A stretch of DNA of 64,000 nucleotides from positions 1-64,000 of the forward strand of contig CAILLK010000141.1 in the NCBI GenBank assembly GCA_903835005.1, in the 5' to 3' direction. A program made the position numbers and the translations under genes. Position 1 is the first letter of the stretch; each line of letters starts with the position of its first letter. The notes below the pieces were generated by a model, which searched no databases, was not told the DNA's origin, and saw only the letters and a program-made list of their open reading frames with translations. Shown piece after piece: positions 28,401 to 35,333 of this stretch. The DNA is from an uncultured Bacteroidota bacterium (GTDB lineage: Bacteria; Bacteroidota; Bacteroidia; Chitinophagales; Chitinophagaceae).

Positions 28401-29369
28401 GGTACCGGTTTCAGCTGGAAACGCGGATCAATTACCGGAATTACTCCAGCTACAGATTCAGGCAGCGGCGTAAGCATTACCGAAACACTGGTGAATGGTA
28501 CCAATGCTCCGATAGTTACAGGTTATCAGATTACACTTAAGGCTAACGGTTGCCCTCATAAAGAAAATATTACGGTAACTGTAGATCCGACACCAGCTTC
28601 AGCTGCGATATCCACCTTTGCTGAAGGGCAGATTTGTACAGGAACAGCCTTCCAGAATTTCGGTACTTCAACTCCGGCTCCGGCGGGCGTTAATTATATC
28701 TGGAGCGTGAATAATGCAGTTATAGAGGGCCATGGCAGCGGCAATCAGTACATACTTGTATCCTTTAATAATCCTGGTGCAGCTTCCGTAGTTCTGACTA
28801 CTGATATGAATGCATATGGTTGTAAAAATTACAGTGCTGTAACCTACACTGTTTCAAGCAGTGCGGCACAGACTCCTGATGTGATTTATTTCAACGGCCA
28901 GTTTGTATGCCTCCAGAATAACCTGGTACATTATCAGTGGGGATTTGATGATGCCATTACTCTTGATTCTACCCTGATTCCGGGTGAGGTTAATCCTAAT
29001 TACTTCAATAACGGGCCAGATCTTACCTACAAGTACTACTGGGTAGCTACTACCGATTCAGGTGGCTGTGTTCAGAAAACCTACTTCAACATGCCAACAG
29101 GAATTACCAAGGTATCTGCTCCGGTAGCAGGAGATATTAAGGTATATCCTAACCCGGCCAATGAGGAACTGAATGTGGTTTTCAATAACTCCATTACCGG
29201 TAAGCTAGAAGCTGAAGTGGTTAATATGCTCGGTCAGAAACTGATGAGTACTGTAGCTGATGACCATAAAGCAATGCTGAACGTAGCTACATTGCCCGCT
29301 GGCACTTATATGGTAGTATGCTACAGCAACGGTACTAAGTTGACAGCCGTAAGATTTGTTAAAAACTAA
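22434..29369 (+). CDS. Giant multidomain T9SS-secreted adhesin
   Basis: Protein of 2311 residues. Order: an extended signal peptide (cleavage near SSQAQ, about 41); a Cys-rich domain (43-187); a cadherin-like Ig domain (about 200-300); four PKD-like modules of about 80 residues (TLTASGA..YTWSPATGLSATTG pattern); a BIG2 module; a LamG/concanavalin domain (about 685-857, GLNFDGTTSYVLLG ... MDEVRVWNIARTQAQI); further BIG2 and PKD-like modules; a second copy of the Cys-rich domain (about 1118-1263); more modules; about eight repeats of the TPxLxxxLxSxxCxxxxFxY type (about 1420-2140); and a type A T9SS C-terminal domain (about 2235-2311, VYPNPANEELNV ... VNMLGQKL ... LPAGTYMVV). The architecture indicates a large surface adhesin. 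It is cotranscribed with the OmpA gene 25 bp downstream. Confidence 0.9.
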   Translation: MEAKNLYAGHLNSGKSRIKLSYLRTLLLIGIMLVGVSSQAQTTVQYSQSFTAGALASPAACNAWTTFRAALNGNVFSSVTISGSLDPVGVTNTDVTAVNALANALYTGTTYSTGGWKVGGCSTSNCGPANIEIDVNGTIGGSAATTCGCNTGGYSIRPNYGVAGWWGGIGSNCGGVNQTLTLTFTIQPVSFVKGTVNGSGVFEIGDTICANSGANPINSLLTVSDRTGVNEAWTLNTAPNHGIVLGIPVTGVPSGASVSPTGITYTPNTGFSGVDSFKIQVNNGTQTAIANITVLVNPGPSASVAGISYCPGGSGTLTASGATTYTWAPATGLSATTGTSVTANPTVTTTYTITGTTGACSGTTTAQVTVNPLPTIGTSVGSGTATCAGTATAITATGASTYTWSPSTGLSSTTGATVSANPVSNQTYTITGTSAAGCSNTGTVSVTVNPLPLISGGSNTSVCLGNNTTLTASGASTYSWSPAAGLSATTGTSVVASPTSTTTYSVTGTITATGCQRTALVTVSVNPVPTISATGSGLVTICSGSSATLTATGGVSYTWSPSAGLSATSGNTVTANPTTTTTYQITGTNSFGCSNSSAPFSEVVSVNPLPSPITGNTQVSTTITTQLSDGTGGGTWTSSNPGNATVIAATGLVSGVAPGSTIVTYTLPTTCAVHTTVNVNAASAGLNFDGTTSYVLLGNLLTGGQSYTKEAWINVPSTAANTNIISSPDAPFYIQSGHLQAANNYLSAPTYAIDPGTFPTGQWVYVAVTYDQPSNTMNLYRNGVLVATNTSSASYAAGINNIGAYAGAYLNNETMDEVRVWNIARTQAQIQANMNCDIPQNPNLIAYYRFDEGVAGGNNTNKAYVLDYSGNGNCGTLTGFALTGAGSNFVTGAVGDCNPISITVPAATNTGTATVCIGQTTTLSNSVSGGSWTSGNTGTATVNASTGVVTGIAGGTVNITYTLNCGTAVTPVTVYPAPSPITGTPVVCASGGNTTLNNATAAGIWTSSNGNATIGSASGIVTGVTAGNSTITYTLSDGCIVTEVITVNPLPVITGSPNTTICLGQSANLTAGGGLSYSWAPSDGLSSTAGSAVTASPTVTTTYTVTGTGPVTSLQALSYVQSFTSGSVPTTQCTAWATFLASLGSTTTYTGFTIKGSMDATGYTCTDPVVATAIANALNTGTAASYSSDGHTWYVGTGCGGGCGGSGPAIELAVDQGTCACGSIAAVRPQINNTNWGGLGTTCSAPTQTLEVDFYTGTSCTNTTTITVSVNPLPTISTSVGSGTAICNGSSTTITASGAVNYTWSPSVALSATTGATITANPSSYQSYEITGTDINGCSNTANVDVSVNPLPASISGSLNFCLGSVVSLSDGSGGGTWTSSNNAVATVDAFGNVSGVATGVDTITYTLPTSCSTWVSGTVNPLSDVTVSPLLGQTVCNGASTTPVIFTGSVAGTEFDWTNTMPSIGIPASGSDTIFSVSAVNTSFVSDTGYFTVTPYNNGCPGTPGSFYIAVNPTPDVFASNPPQTLCNGTMTAPISFAGDVAGTIFTWTNTNSSIGIGASGTGNIASFAGIDTSAQVLTSVITVNTSAAGCTGSSNSFTITIDPTPLLIGSLTSTICNNTLFNYIPSTLTLDSTFTWTRASVAGISEPASAGTNNTNELLNDTSLVPVNVTYVYVVQANGCTDTADVVVTVNPTPHLISTLAPAAVCDSAFFRYSPISNVTSGITFTWSRPAVAGISNPAASGVDTIKEYLVNTTPNPVEVPYVDTMTYFGCKYTDVITATINPKPLLSTPVSLSQICDSSTLTYVPASATTGTTFTWSRAAIAGNPANSGVDTISEMLVNTTTASVIVTYVDTLKANGCWNAENITVRVMPSPVLSSSLDSAMCDSSIFNYTPMSATAGTGFTWARPFVTGILNAPESGIGNPNEELINTTNDNLNVTYIYTLNDSGCTHVQDVVVTVHPTPVLSSPLTSVVCSGTPFVYGPLSYTAGTGFSWKRGSITGITPATDSGSGVSITETLVNGTNAPIVTGYQITLKANGCPHKENITVTVDPTPASAAISTFAEGQICTGTAFQNFGTSTPAPAGVNYIWSVNNAVIEGHGSGNQYILVSFNNPGAASVVLTTDMNAYGCKNYSAVTYTVSSSAAQTPDVIYFNGQFVCLQNNLVHYQWGFDDAITLDSTLIPGEVNPNYFNNGPDLTYKYYWVATTDSGGCVQKTYFNMPTGITKVSAPVAGDIKVYPNPANEELNVVFNNSITGKLEAEVVNMLGQKLMSTVADDHKAMLNVATLPAGTYMVVCYSNGTKLTAVRFVKN

Positions 29370-29394
29370 ATTGTGTAATATTAAATCCCGATAA

Positions 29395-31233
29395 ATGAAA
29401 CGAATATTTTTCTTACTGTTAATAGCTGGCATAGCCGGCAATGCTGTTGCCCAGAGTGATGCCAATTTCAAAAAGGATTCAATATGGAGGCCATCTCACT
29501 TTGCTCCTGATGCTCTTCTGCCCCATTGGCTGGTTGATGTGAACCTGCTTGGTGGTGGTGTCAGCCAGTCATATACTATGGCTAACTCTATAAATAATTA
29601 TAGCAATGCCATAGGCAGTGTAAGCAATACCGGTTCCCTGTCATTTAAGAATGGCCTGGCTTATGGTTTTGATGCGCAATTGGCTTATTTTTTCGGGAAA
29701 AGCAATACATTCGGCCTTGGTCTCGGCTTTATGTACCTTGGGGAGCAGGGTGATGCTACACTCAACCAGTTTACGGTACAATACCAGTCAACTGACAGCA
29801 AGGGGCAGATTTTCAGACAGATTGTTACTGCCGATGGCGGAATTAAGGAACACCTGAATATTACCGATTTGAATATTCCGTTGTTGCTTAAATATAAGCA
29901 CAGGTTCTCGCAAAGGTGGGGATTTACGGCTGATGCAGGTGCCCTGTTCAACCTGCAGATGAAAAACCGTTATTCCAGCAATGCTGCTTTTGATTATGAA
30001 GCGATATACCAGGTTACAACGGATGGCAGTACAAAGTATGATGCATCTCCTACTCCTAATGTGAATGACATTCTTTATACTAAAGCTCAGTACAACCGGG
30101 TTAACCCTCCTCAGAATGAAAATTTTTATTTCAACAATACACTGAGAGGAGAAGGTTATAATGTAGGCTTAGGTATTACACCAAATAGCAACAAGGGTAC
30201 AGTATCGTATATGACAGGATCAGTTGGCCTGTTGGTTCAGCCGGGCGTCAATTATTATTTCAGCGACAAAACAGCGCTGAACCTGGGTGTTTACTTCCTT
30301 TACCAGCCTATGATGAACAGCAGCAGCAATAATAACCAGATGCTTACCAATAAGCTGGGTGATTATTCTACGGTAATGGACATGGCTAAAAACATTACCA
30401 ATATTTCTTACGGTCTTAATTTAGGCATAAGGATTTATATGGGTAAAGGCAGAGACCGCGACCATGATGGTATCCCGGACAGGCAGGACAGATGTCCGGA
30501 CGTGGCTGGTCCTGTGAGGTTTAACGGTTGCCCTGATAGTGATGGAGATGGTATTCCGGATATCGACGATGCCTGCCCGAAAGTGGCTGGTATAGCTAAG
30601 TTCCATGGTTGCCCTGATAGTGATGGTGATGGTATACCAGATGCAGAAGATGCTTGTCCGTATGCGCCAGGCCCTGCCAAGTATCATGGTTGCCCTGATA
30701 GCGATGGTGATGGTATCATAGACAAGAATGACTCTTGTCCGCACACTCCTGGTCTGGCTATCTACAACGGTTGCCCGGATACAGATGGCGATGGTATACC
30801 TGATAACCAGGATGCATGTCCTACTATTCCTGGTGTACCTGAATATCACGGTTGCCCTGCTCCGCCTGTAGCTAATAATGACGACAGCAAGGTATCTGTT
30901 CCGATCCTGTTTGAGGTAGATAAATACGTTATACACAAATCATCTTATCCTACCCTCATTGAGGCTGCACACAGGCTGAATGACGACCAGGATGCGATTA
31001 TTATTGTAGATGGCTACACCGATAATACCGGCTCTGAAGCGCACAATGAAGTGCTGTCTATGAGGCGTGCTAAAGCGGTTAAGGCTCACCTGGAAGATAT
31101 GGGTATAGATCCTAAACGCATACAGGTTCAGGGACATTCTGATAAGGACCCTGTAGCGCCAAACGATTCTCCGGAAAACAAACTGAAGAACAGGCGCGCA
31201 GTAATGCATCTGAGCACTGCTGATAAGAAATAA
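29395..31233 (+). CDS. Outer-membrane protein with barrel, TSP3 repeats and OmpA domain
   Basis: Protein of 612 residues with a signal peptide ending NAVAQ (residue 20). Order: an outer-membrane beta-barrel (about 30-345, e.g. FGLGLGFMYLGEQ and VGLLVQPGVNYYFSDKTALN); five thrombospondin type 3 repeats (about 350-490, each with DSDGDGIPDxxDxCP and a GCP end) that bind calcium; and a C-terminal OmpA domain (about 500-612, DGYTDNTGSEAHNEVLSMRRAKAV, ending in NRRAVMH) that binds peptidoglycan. It begins 25 bp after the giant adhesin and shares its terminator. It may anchor or support the adhesin at the outer membrane, by analogy with adhesin/PorP-SprF-type partnerships; that link is inferred. Confidence 0.9.
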   Translation: MKRIFFLLLIAGIAGNAVAQSDANFKKDSIWRPSHFAPDALLPHWLVDVNLLGGGVSQSYTMANSINNYSNAIGSVSNTGSLSFKNGLAYGFDAQLAYFFGKSNTFGLGLGFMYLGEQGDATLNQFTVQYQSTDSKGQIFRQIVTADGGIKEHLNITDLNIPLLLKYKHRFSQRWGFTADAGALFNLQMKNRYSSNAAFDYEAIYQVTTDGSTKYDASPTPNVNDILYTKAQYNRVNPPQNENFYFNNTLRGEGYNVGLGITPNSNKGTVSYMTGSVGLLVQPGVNYYFSDKTALNLGVYFLYQPMMNSSSNNNQMLTNKLGDYSTVMDMAKNITNISYGLNLGIRIYMGKGRDRDHDGIPDRQDRCPDVAGPVRFNGCPDSDGDGIPDIDDACPKVAGIAKFHGCPDSDGDGIPDAEDACPYAPGPAKYHGCPDSDGDGIIDKNDSCPHTPGLAIYNGCPDTDGDGIPDNQDACPTIPGVPEYHGCPAPPVANNDDSKVSVPILFEVDKYVIHKSSYPTLIEAAHRLNDDQDAIIIVDGYTDNTGSEAHNEVLSMRRAKAVKAHLEDMGIDPKRIQVQGHSDKDPVAPNDSPENKLKNRRAVMHLSTADKK

Positions 31234-31245
31234 GATTAAGGTCAA

Positions 31246-31295
31246 ATACTAAATGAAAAAGGTTATCCGGAAGGGTAACCTTTTTCATTTAGTAT
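31246..31295 (+). terminator. Terminator of the adhesin-OmpA operon
   Basis: A perfect 20-bp inverted repeat (31246-31265 against 31276-31295) with a 10-nt loop, including AAAAAGG / CCTTTTT. It is unusually long for a terminator and, because its outer part is A/T-rich, could act in both directions. Confidence 0.85.
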
Positions 31296-31548
31296 TTATT
31301 TTATTTTCTCTTCAGGAGGGTTTCGCAGGTTTGCCATCAATTAGGAGCAATGATTTTTAGAGTACCTGGACTTCTGCTTTGGCTTTAAATATAAGTAAGG
31401 AGTGTGAAATAAAATTATCTCCCCGCTGTTTTAAATTGACCTGAAATATACCCGGTACGATTGATATTACCGGTATTGTCAGTAAATTCAGGAATCGTGC
31501 TATTGGTTATGTGATTTGCGTATTGAGTATTATTCTTTGCGATTCATA
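31296..31548. other. Intergenic stretch, nothing recognised
   Basis: AT-rich spacer between the convergent OmpA and lectin genes. No open frame with a plausible start, no repeat and no RNA gene were seen. Confidence 0.5.
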
Positions 31549-31585
31549 AAAAAAATCCACCTGCAATATCGTTTTTGCAGATGGA
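31549..31585 (-). terminator. Terminator of the ricin-type lectin gene
   Basis: On the minus strand an 11-bp stem (TCCATCTGCAA / TTGCAGGTGGA, one G-U pair) is followed by eight T residues, 30 bp after the lectin stop codon. Confidence 0.8.
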
Positions 31586-31616
31586 CTCCTATCCCTTTTT
31601 ATACGGGTTCAATCAA

Positions 31617-32120
31617 TTAACGTGCTCCGTAAATTCTCCATTTCTGATTTTCACCACCCGATCTGTCCCAGAGTTGCACCTTGGTGCCATTCTGGTTAAT
31701 GGTATGACTATCGGCATCCAGTACGCGGCCGTTGGCAACACATTCAATGATAAATACGTCGTGCCCAACTTCTTTTAACCGCCATTTCTGGTTTTCGCCA
31801 CCCACTCTGTCCCATAGCTGCACTTTTGTGCCGTTACGGTTTAGCTCATGGCTGTTGGCATCCAGTACCCGGCCGCTCTGCACACACTCAATAATGTATA
31901 TACCTGGGCCAACCTCTTTGAACCGCCATTTCTGATTGTCGCCATGGTTGTTGTCCCATAGTTGCACTTTGGTGCCGTTACGGTTCAACTCGTGACTGTC
32001 GGCATCCAGCGCCCTTCCTGATTGAACACATTCAATATGGCATATCCGGTCGTTGAACTGCGCCCTGGCATTTAAGCCCAGCATAGTAAGTGTTAATAAA
32101 AACAGGCTGATTTTCTTCAT
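31617..32120 (-). CDS. Secreted ricin-type beta-trefoil lectin with three near-identical repeats
   Basis: Protein of 167 residues from the ATG at 32120. An upstream in-frame codon would add nine residues before the signal peptide and is rejected. The signal peptide ends LNARAQ. The mature protein is almost entirely three consecutive 46-residue ricin-B (QxW) repeats. Each has IECVxxGRxLDAxSHxxNxNGTKVQLWD and NQKWR. Together they make one beta-trefoil with three potential sugar sites. It is secreted, probably to the periplasm or outside, and no catalytic domain is attached. The ligand is unknown. Downstream it has its own terminator. Confidence 0.88.
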   Translation of the reverse strand: MKKISLFLLTLTMLGLNARAQFNDRICHIECVQSGRALDADSHELNRNGTKVQLWDNNHGDNQKWRFKEVGPGIYIIECVQSGRVLDANSHELNRNGTKVQLWDRVGGENQKWRLKEVGHDVFIIECVANGRVLDADSHTINQNGTKVQLWDRSGGENQKWRIYGAR

Positions 32121-32278
32121 ACAAGTTTGATTTTGTTTGGTATACAATGGTTTTCATTGCCAATATAAGCAAGTTATCTGGCATGACTAAATTATAAACA
32201 TAAAATAATTTGATTTTTCAGGAAAATTCTTTCTTCATAAAAGCATGTTATATGAACCGCATTACATGCAGATACAGT

Positions 32279-32422
32279 TTACTCCCTGTGGTAGCCATGG
32301 TTAAAATGGCCATGCCACGGCCTGTGAAAATAAGGTCCGCGCTGGGGGTGTACATGCATGCAAGAGGCGGAAGTAATAGCAACCAATAGGAATAAAGCCA
32401 GTCGTTTAAGCATGTTTCTCAT
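32279..32422 (-). CDS. Small His-rich lipoprotein-like peptide (47 aa)
   Basis: Short gene read from the sequence: MRNMLKRLALFLLVAITSAS, then Cys21, followed by HVHPQRGPYFHRPWHGHFN and a few more residues. The first 20 residues form a signal peptide and Cys21 could be lipidated, although the residue at -3 is Ser rather than Leu. The mature part of 27 residues is rich in His, Arg, Pro and Gly. Small lipoproteins with basic, His/Gly-rich tails are frequent in Bacteroidota but have no assigned role; metal binding is a guess. It lies 158 bp upstream of the lectin gene on the same strand. Confidence 0.6.
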   Translation of the reverse strand: MRNMLKRLALFLLVAITSASCMHVHPQRGPYFHRPWHGHFNHGYHRE

Positions 32423-32617
32423 ATTTAGAATGTTGAATGGATAAGGATGTAAATTTAATGAGAATCTGCTGAAAACAAAATTTCAGGGAATTCAATTATT
32501 TATGGGAAGGAAACAAAGTTGGCCACGATTGCAATATATTCTCTTGGTTTACAACCGCTTTTGGCGGGTTTTACTAAATACCGTTTTTTGGCGCATAAAA
32601 TACCGTTAATCAACGGG

Positions 32618-32646
32618 TTGCGCATTTTTTTGTGTTTGTATTTTTG
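32618..32646 (+). promoter_or_regulatory. Promoter of the 120-aa gene
   Basis: TTG (32618-32620), 18 bp spacer, TATTTTTG (32639-32646): a good Bacteroidota -33/-7 pair. The next start codon is 63 nt downstream. Confidence 0.55.
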
Positions 32647-32708
32647 TGAGGACAAAACGGAAGAAGCCGAAAATCCGATCAAAGAGTAGGCAGATAAAAT
32701 GATTTTTT

Positions 32709-33071
32709 ATGTCAGTAAGTTATTTATTGCAGCGTGTATCTCTCAACAATGTTGCAGATGTTGCAGGTCTATGGCAGCATGAAGGTGGAAATGTTCTGCA
32801 GGATGGCAAGCAGGTTGGTTATTATGCCAGTTACAAAAGAGTTACCAACGGGGGTACTACAGCTGAAAATACAGCTATGCTTACCCTGACTATTTTCTTT
32901 AACAAGTTGCTTGGCACTACTGCGCCAGAGAACATTACCGTTCAGGGTTCTCACGACTTCAATTCCGGAAATGAGATAGGCAGCGTGAGCGCAGCTTCTG
33001 CCGGCCATCATGCAATGATTGCTCAGAATTTTTCCCGTAACGGCGCTACCAATATCGCTACAATAGGGTAA
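32709..33071 (+). CDS. Hypothetical protein, 120 aa
   Basis: I do not recognise this protein. It has 120 residues, no signal peptide and no transmembrane segment. The composition is rich in Ala, Gly, Asn, Ser and Thr, with VSLNNVADVAGLW, KQVGYYASYKRVTNGG, ENITVQGSHDFNSGNEIGSV and a Gly-Ala-Thr end. Alternating polar/hydrophobic stretches suggest an all-beta fold. It is probably a real gene because it has a well-formed promoter upstream and a strong terminator directly downstream. It is transcribed alone. Confidence 0.7.
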   Translation: MSVSYLLQRVSLNNVADVAGLWQHEGGNVLQDGKQVGYYASYKRVTNGGTTAENTAMLTLTIFFNKLLGTTAPENITVQGSHDFNSGNEIGSVSAASAGHHAMIAQNFSRNGATNIATIG

Positions 33072-33105
33072 TTTTTAACCGGAACATAACCCGGTTTAAG
33101 GACTT

Positions 33106-33148
33106 CTCCATCGTTTAAAGCAAAAGCTTTTACGATGGAGATTTTTTT
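33106..33148 (+). terminator. Terminator of the 120-aa gene
   Basis: A 9-bp perfect stem CTCCATCGT / ACGATGGAG with an A-rich loop, followed by eight T residues. Confidence 0.85.
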
Positions 33149-33349
33149 TGCCTTAATAATTCGATTTGCTGATCAGCATTTTGCGGAAATCACCTCCTGA
33201 TCATGTAAAAGTGTTTATTGCAAATAACAACTATGTGAATTGGCGAACACGTGCACTGGTGTTACCATGGTGTCGGATTCAATAGAGCGTCAATGGAATT
33301 CGAGATCGAATGAATGAAATAAAATATATCAATAAATGAAACGAACAGG
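33149..33349. other. Intergenic stretch upstream of the DnaA-box cluster
   Basis: About 200 bp spacer between the terminator of the 120-aa gene and the DnaA boxes, AT-rich at its right end (33310-33340). No gene or repeat was seen. Confidence 0.5.
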
Positions 33350-33462
33350 TTATCCACCGTAATCCACAGGTTATGCACACCTATTTGGGCTATTTTGGGC
33401 ATAAATTACCCTGAAACGGGCTATAGGAGCGGGTTTCGGGCCATTTTACTCCGTGTGGATAA
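33350..33462. promoter_or_regulatory. DnaA-box cluster upstream of mraZ
   Basis: Four 9-mers match or nearly match the DnaA box TTATnCACA. TTATCCACC (33350-33358) has one mismatch, TAATCCACA (33360-33368) one mismatch, and TTATGCACA (33371-33379) is a full consensus match. TGTGGATAA (33454-33462) is the exact complement of TTATCCACA. The first three are spaced 10-11 bp apart in one orientation, i.e. on the same face of the helix. Possible roles are DnaA control of the dcw operon or part of a replication origin. Confidence 0.55.
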
Positions 33463-33473
33463 ATATGTGTAAT

Positions 33474-33481
33474 TAATTTTG
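33474..33481 (+). promoter_or_regulatory. Probable -7 promoter element of the dcw cluster
   Basis: TAATTTTG matches TAnnTTTG, 54 nt before the mraZ ATG and 11 bp after the last DnaA box. No clear -33 TTG is visible, which would suit a regulated promoter. Confidence 0.45.
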
Positions 33482-33535
33482 TGTTTATTGGTGGGAAATT
33501 GTGTTATTTTGTGTAGAAAATAATATTCTATTAAA

Positions 33536-34003
33536 ATGACAAGCTTTCTCGGTGAATATGAAATAGCAATGGACGCCAAAGGGCGTTTCTTGCTGCCATC
33601 GGGACTGAGGAAGCAGATGGCTGAGGAAACCGGCGGCCAGTTTGTAATAAAACGCGATTTTGAAGCTTGCCTGACCATATATCCGCTGGATACATGGAAA
33701 GCCATAAGTGATAAAATAAATAAGCTCAATGATTTTAAGCCGGAAGTAAGGGAATTTAAAAGATTGTTTCTGAACGGCGCCACCATTGTGGAGCTGGACA
33801 GTGCAGACAGAATACTGGTACCCAGGCTATTGATGGAATATGCTGGTTTGAAAAAGGATGCAATATTAGCGGCGCAAGGCAATAAACTGGAGTTGTGGGA
33901 TAAAGATACATTTAATAAGTACATCGCCCAAAATTCTGTGAATATGAGCAGGCTGGCAGAAGAGGTAGCTAAAGATTACGGGAACCCGTTTGAAAATTTG
34001 TAA
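33536..34003 (+). CDS. mraZ: Transcriptional regulator MraZ
   Basis: DNA-binding repressor of the division and cell wall (dcw) cluster, 155 residues. It has two AbrB/SpoVT-like half-domains: the first with GEYEIAMDAKGRFLLPSGLR (about 6-25), the second with GATIVELDSADRILVPRLLMEYAGL (about 81-105). These are the repeated swapped-hairpin motifs. In other bacteria MraZ forms a ring and binds direct repeats upstream of its own gene to control the cluster. It is the first gene here and is followed by rsmH after one base. The promoter region contains DnaA-like boxes. Confidence 0.94.
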   Translation: MTSFLGEYEIAMDAKGRFLLPSGLRKQMAEETGGQFVIKRDFEACLTIYPLDTWKAISDKINKLNDFKPEVREFKRLFLNGATIVELDSADRILVPRLLMEYAGLKKDAILAAQGNKLELWDKDTFNKYIAQNSVNMSRLAEEVAKDYGNPFENL

Positions 34004-34004
34004 C

Positions 34005-34910
34005 ATGGCAGAACCCGGTTTTTACCACACAACAGTTCTTTTAAAGGAGGCTGCAGATGGTTTGGCAATAAAGCCCGATGGTGTTTATGTGGATGCCACT
34101 TTTGGCGGTGGCGGGCACAGCAGGGCCATACTGGAGCAACTGGGGCCGGTGGGAAAGCTGATCGCTTTTGACCAGGATGCAGATGCCTGGAAGAACAAAC
34201 CGGAGGATGAAAGGCTGATACCGGTAACAGAAAATTTTAAATACCTGCGGCGTTTTTTGAGGCTGCACGGACATATGGAGGTGGATGGCATATTGGCGGA
34301 TTTAGGGGTTAGTTCTTTTCAGTTTGATACAGCAGAACGTGGGTTTTCCATCCGTTTCGACGGGCCTCTGGATATGAGGATGGATATACGCAATGAGCTT
34401 ACTGCGGCAAAGGTGCTGCAAACCTACAGCGAGCTGCAGTTGCTGCAGATATTTGAGCAGTATGGCGAGGTAAGGAACTCAAAGCAACTGGCAAAGCACA
34501 TCGTTACCCATCGCAAAGGCGGCGGGGTGCAGAGTATAGAGGGGCTTAAGGCTATGCTGGGGCCGGTGATAAGGGGAAACCCGATGAAGTACCTGGCACA
34601 GGTATTTCAGGCGCTGAGGATAGAGGTAAATGACGAGCTGGGGGCGCTAAAGGAGTTTCTGGCTCAGGCGGCAGTAAGTCTTAAGCCAGGTGGCAGATTA
34701 AGTGTGATCACTTTTCACTCACTGGAAGACCGGATAGTGAAGCATTATATAAAGCGGGGCAGATGGGATGAAGCAGGTGAATATGAGGAACAGATAAAAC
34801 CGCCATTGCGGCCTGTAAACCCCAAACCGATTGAGCCAACTGATGAAGAGATAAAGAGAAACCCAAGGGCCAGGAGTGCCAAGCTGAGAGTGGGTGAGCG
34901 GGTAGAATAG
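34005..34910 (+). CDS. rsmH: 16S rRNA (cytosine(1402)-N4)-methyltransferase RsmH
   Basis: SAM-dependent methyltransferase (formerly MraW), 301 residues from the ATG at 34005. It methylates N4 of C1402 in the decoding centre of 16S rRNA. The SAM motif is VDATFGGGGHSRAIL (about 28-42); other family stretches are GILADLGVSSFQFD, ERGFSIRFDGPLDMRMD, VFQALRIEVNDEL and LSVITFHSLEDRIVKH, ending in RNPRARSAKLRVGER. A TTG further upstream overlaps mraZ and is not a likely start. Its place as second dcw gene is standard. Confidence 0.95.
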   Translation: MAEPGFYHTTVLLKEAADGLAIKPDGVYVDATFGGGGHSRAILEQLGPVGKLIAFDQDADAWKNKPEDERLIPVTENFKYLRRFLRLHGHMEVDGILADLGVSSFQFDTAERGFSIRFDGPLDMRMDIRNELTAAKVLQTYSELQLLQIFEQYGEVRNSKQLAKHIVTHRKGGGVQSIEGLKAMLGPVIRGNPMKYLAQVFQALRIEVNDELGALKEFLAQAAVSLKPGGRLSVITFHSLEDRIVKHYIKRGRWDEAGEYEEQIKPPLRPVNPKPIEPTDEEIKRNPRARSAKLRVGERVE

Positions 34911-34964
34911 ATGATGGGTGAATAGGTTTATAAGTGGAGACGTTTATAAGTGGATGCATAATAA

Positions 34965-35333
34965 ATGAGCACAGAGGAAAACATAGCGCAACAGGAAGTA
35001 CTTACACCGGCACAACGGGTGAGGAGCGACTGGCGTTCGCTGGTGGAGAAGGTATCTTATAAGGCGATAGTCAATAATATACCCTACCTGGCATTTATTG
35101 TTTTGCTGTGTGTGATATACATCAGCAACAATCACCGGGCGCTGGAAATGCAGCGGGAACTGAATGCCAAACATAAAACACTGAAGGAACTGAGATGGAA
35201 ATATATGGATACTAAATCCCAGCTGATGTTTGTGAAAACAGAAACTCAGGTAATCAAACGGGCTGAGGGTGTGGGGTTAAAGCCATCGTTGCTGCCGGCG
35301 TATAAAATAAAAAAAACAAACCCCGGGCCCTAA
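34965..35333 (+). CDS. ftsL: FtsL-like cell division protein
   Basis: Small bitopic membrane protein of 122 residues: a cytoplasmic N-terminal part (1-39), one transmembrane helix (about 40-57, IPYLAFIVLLCVIYIS), then a periplasmic coiled coil (about 58-105, NHRALEMQRELNAKHKTLKEL) and a short basic tail. This is the layout of FtsL, which links FtsQ and the septal synthase FtsW/FtsI. Primary sequence is weakly conserved in this family, so position between rsmH and ftsI is a major part of the argument. The 54-bp gap before it contains a duplicated GTTTATAAGTGGA. Confidence 0.85.
   Translation: MSTEENIAQQEVLTPAQRVRSDWRSLVEKVSYKAIVNNIPYLAFIVLLCVIYISNNHRALEMQRELNAKHKTLKELRWKYMDTKSQLMFVKTETQVIKRAEGVGLKPSLLPAYKIKKTNPGP

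Noticed and set aside
32500-32682. 60-codon minus-strand open frame
   Set aside because: No family likeness and it covers the promoter of the 120-aa gene.
33149-33535. Chromosomal replication origin
   Set aside because: DnaA boxes are present, but flanking genes run in the same direction on both sides, dnaA and usual origin neighbours are absent, and skew cannot be judged from this window. Kept only as a DnaA-box finding.
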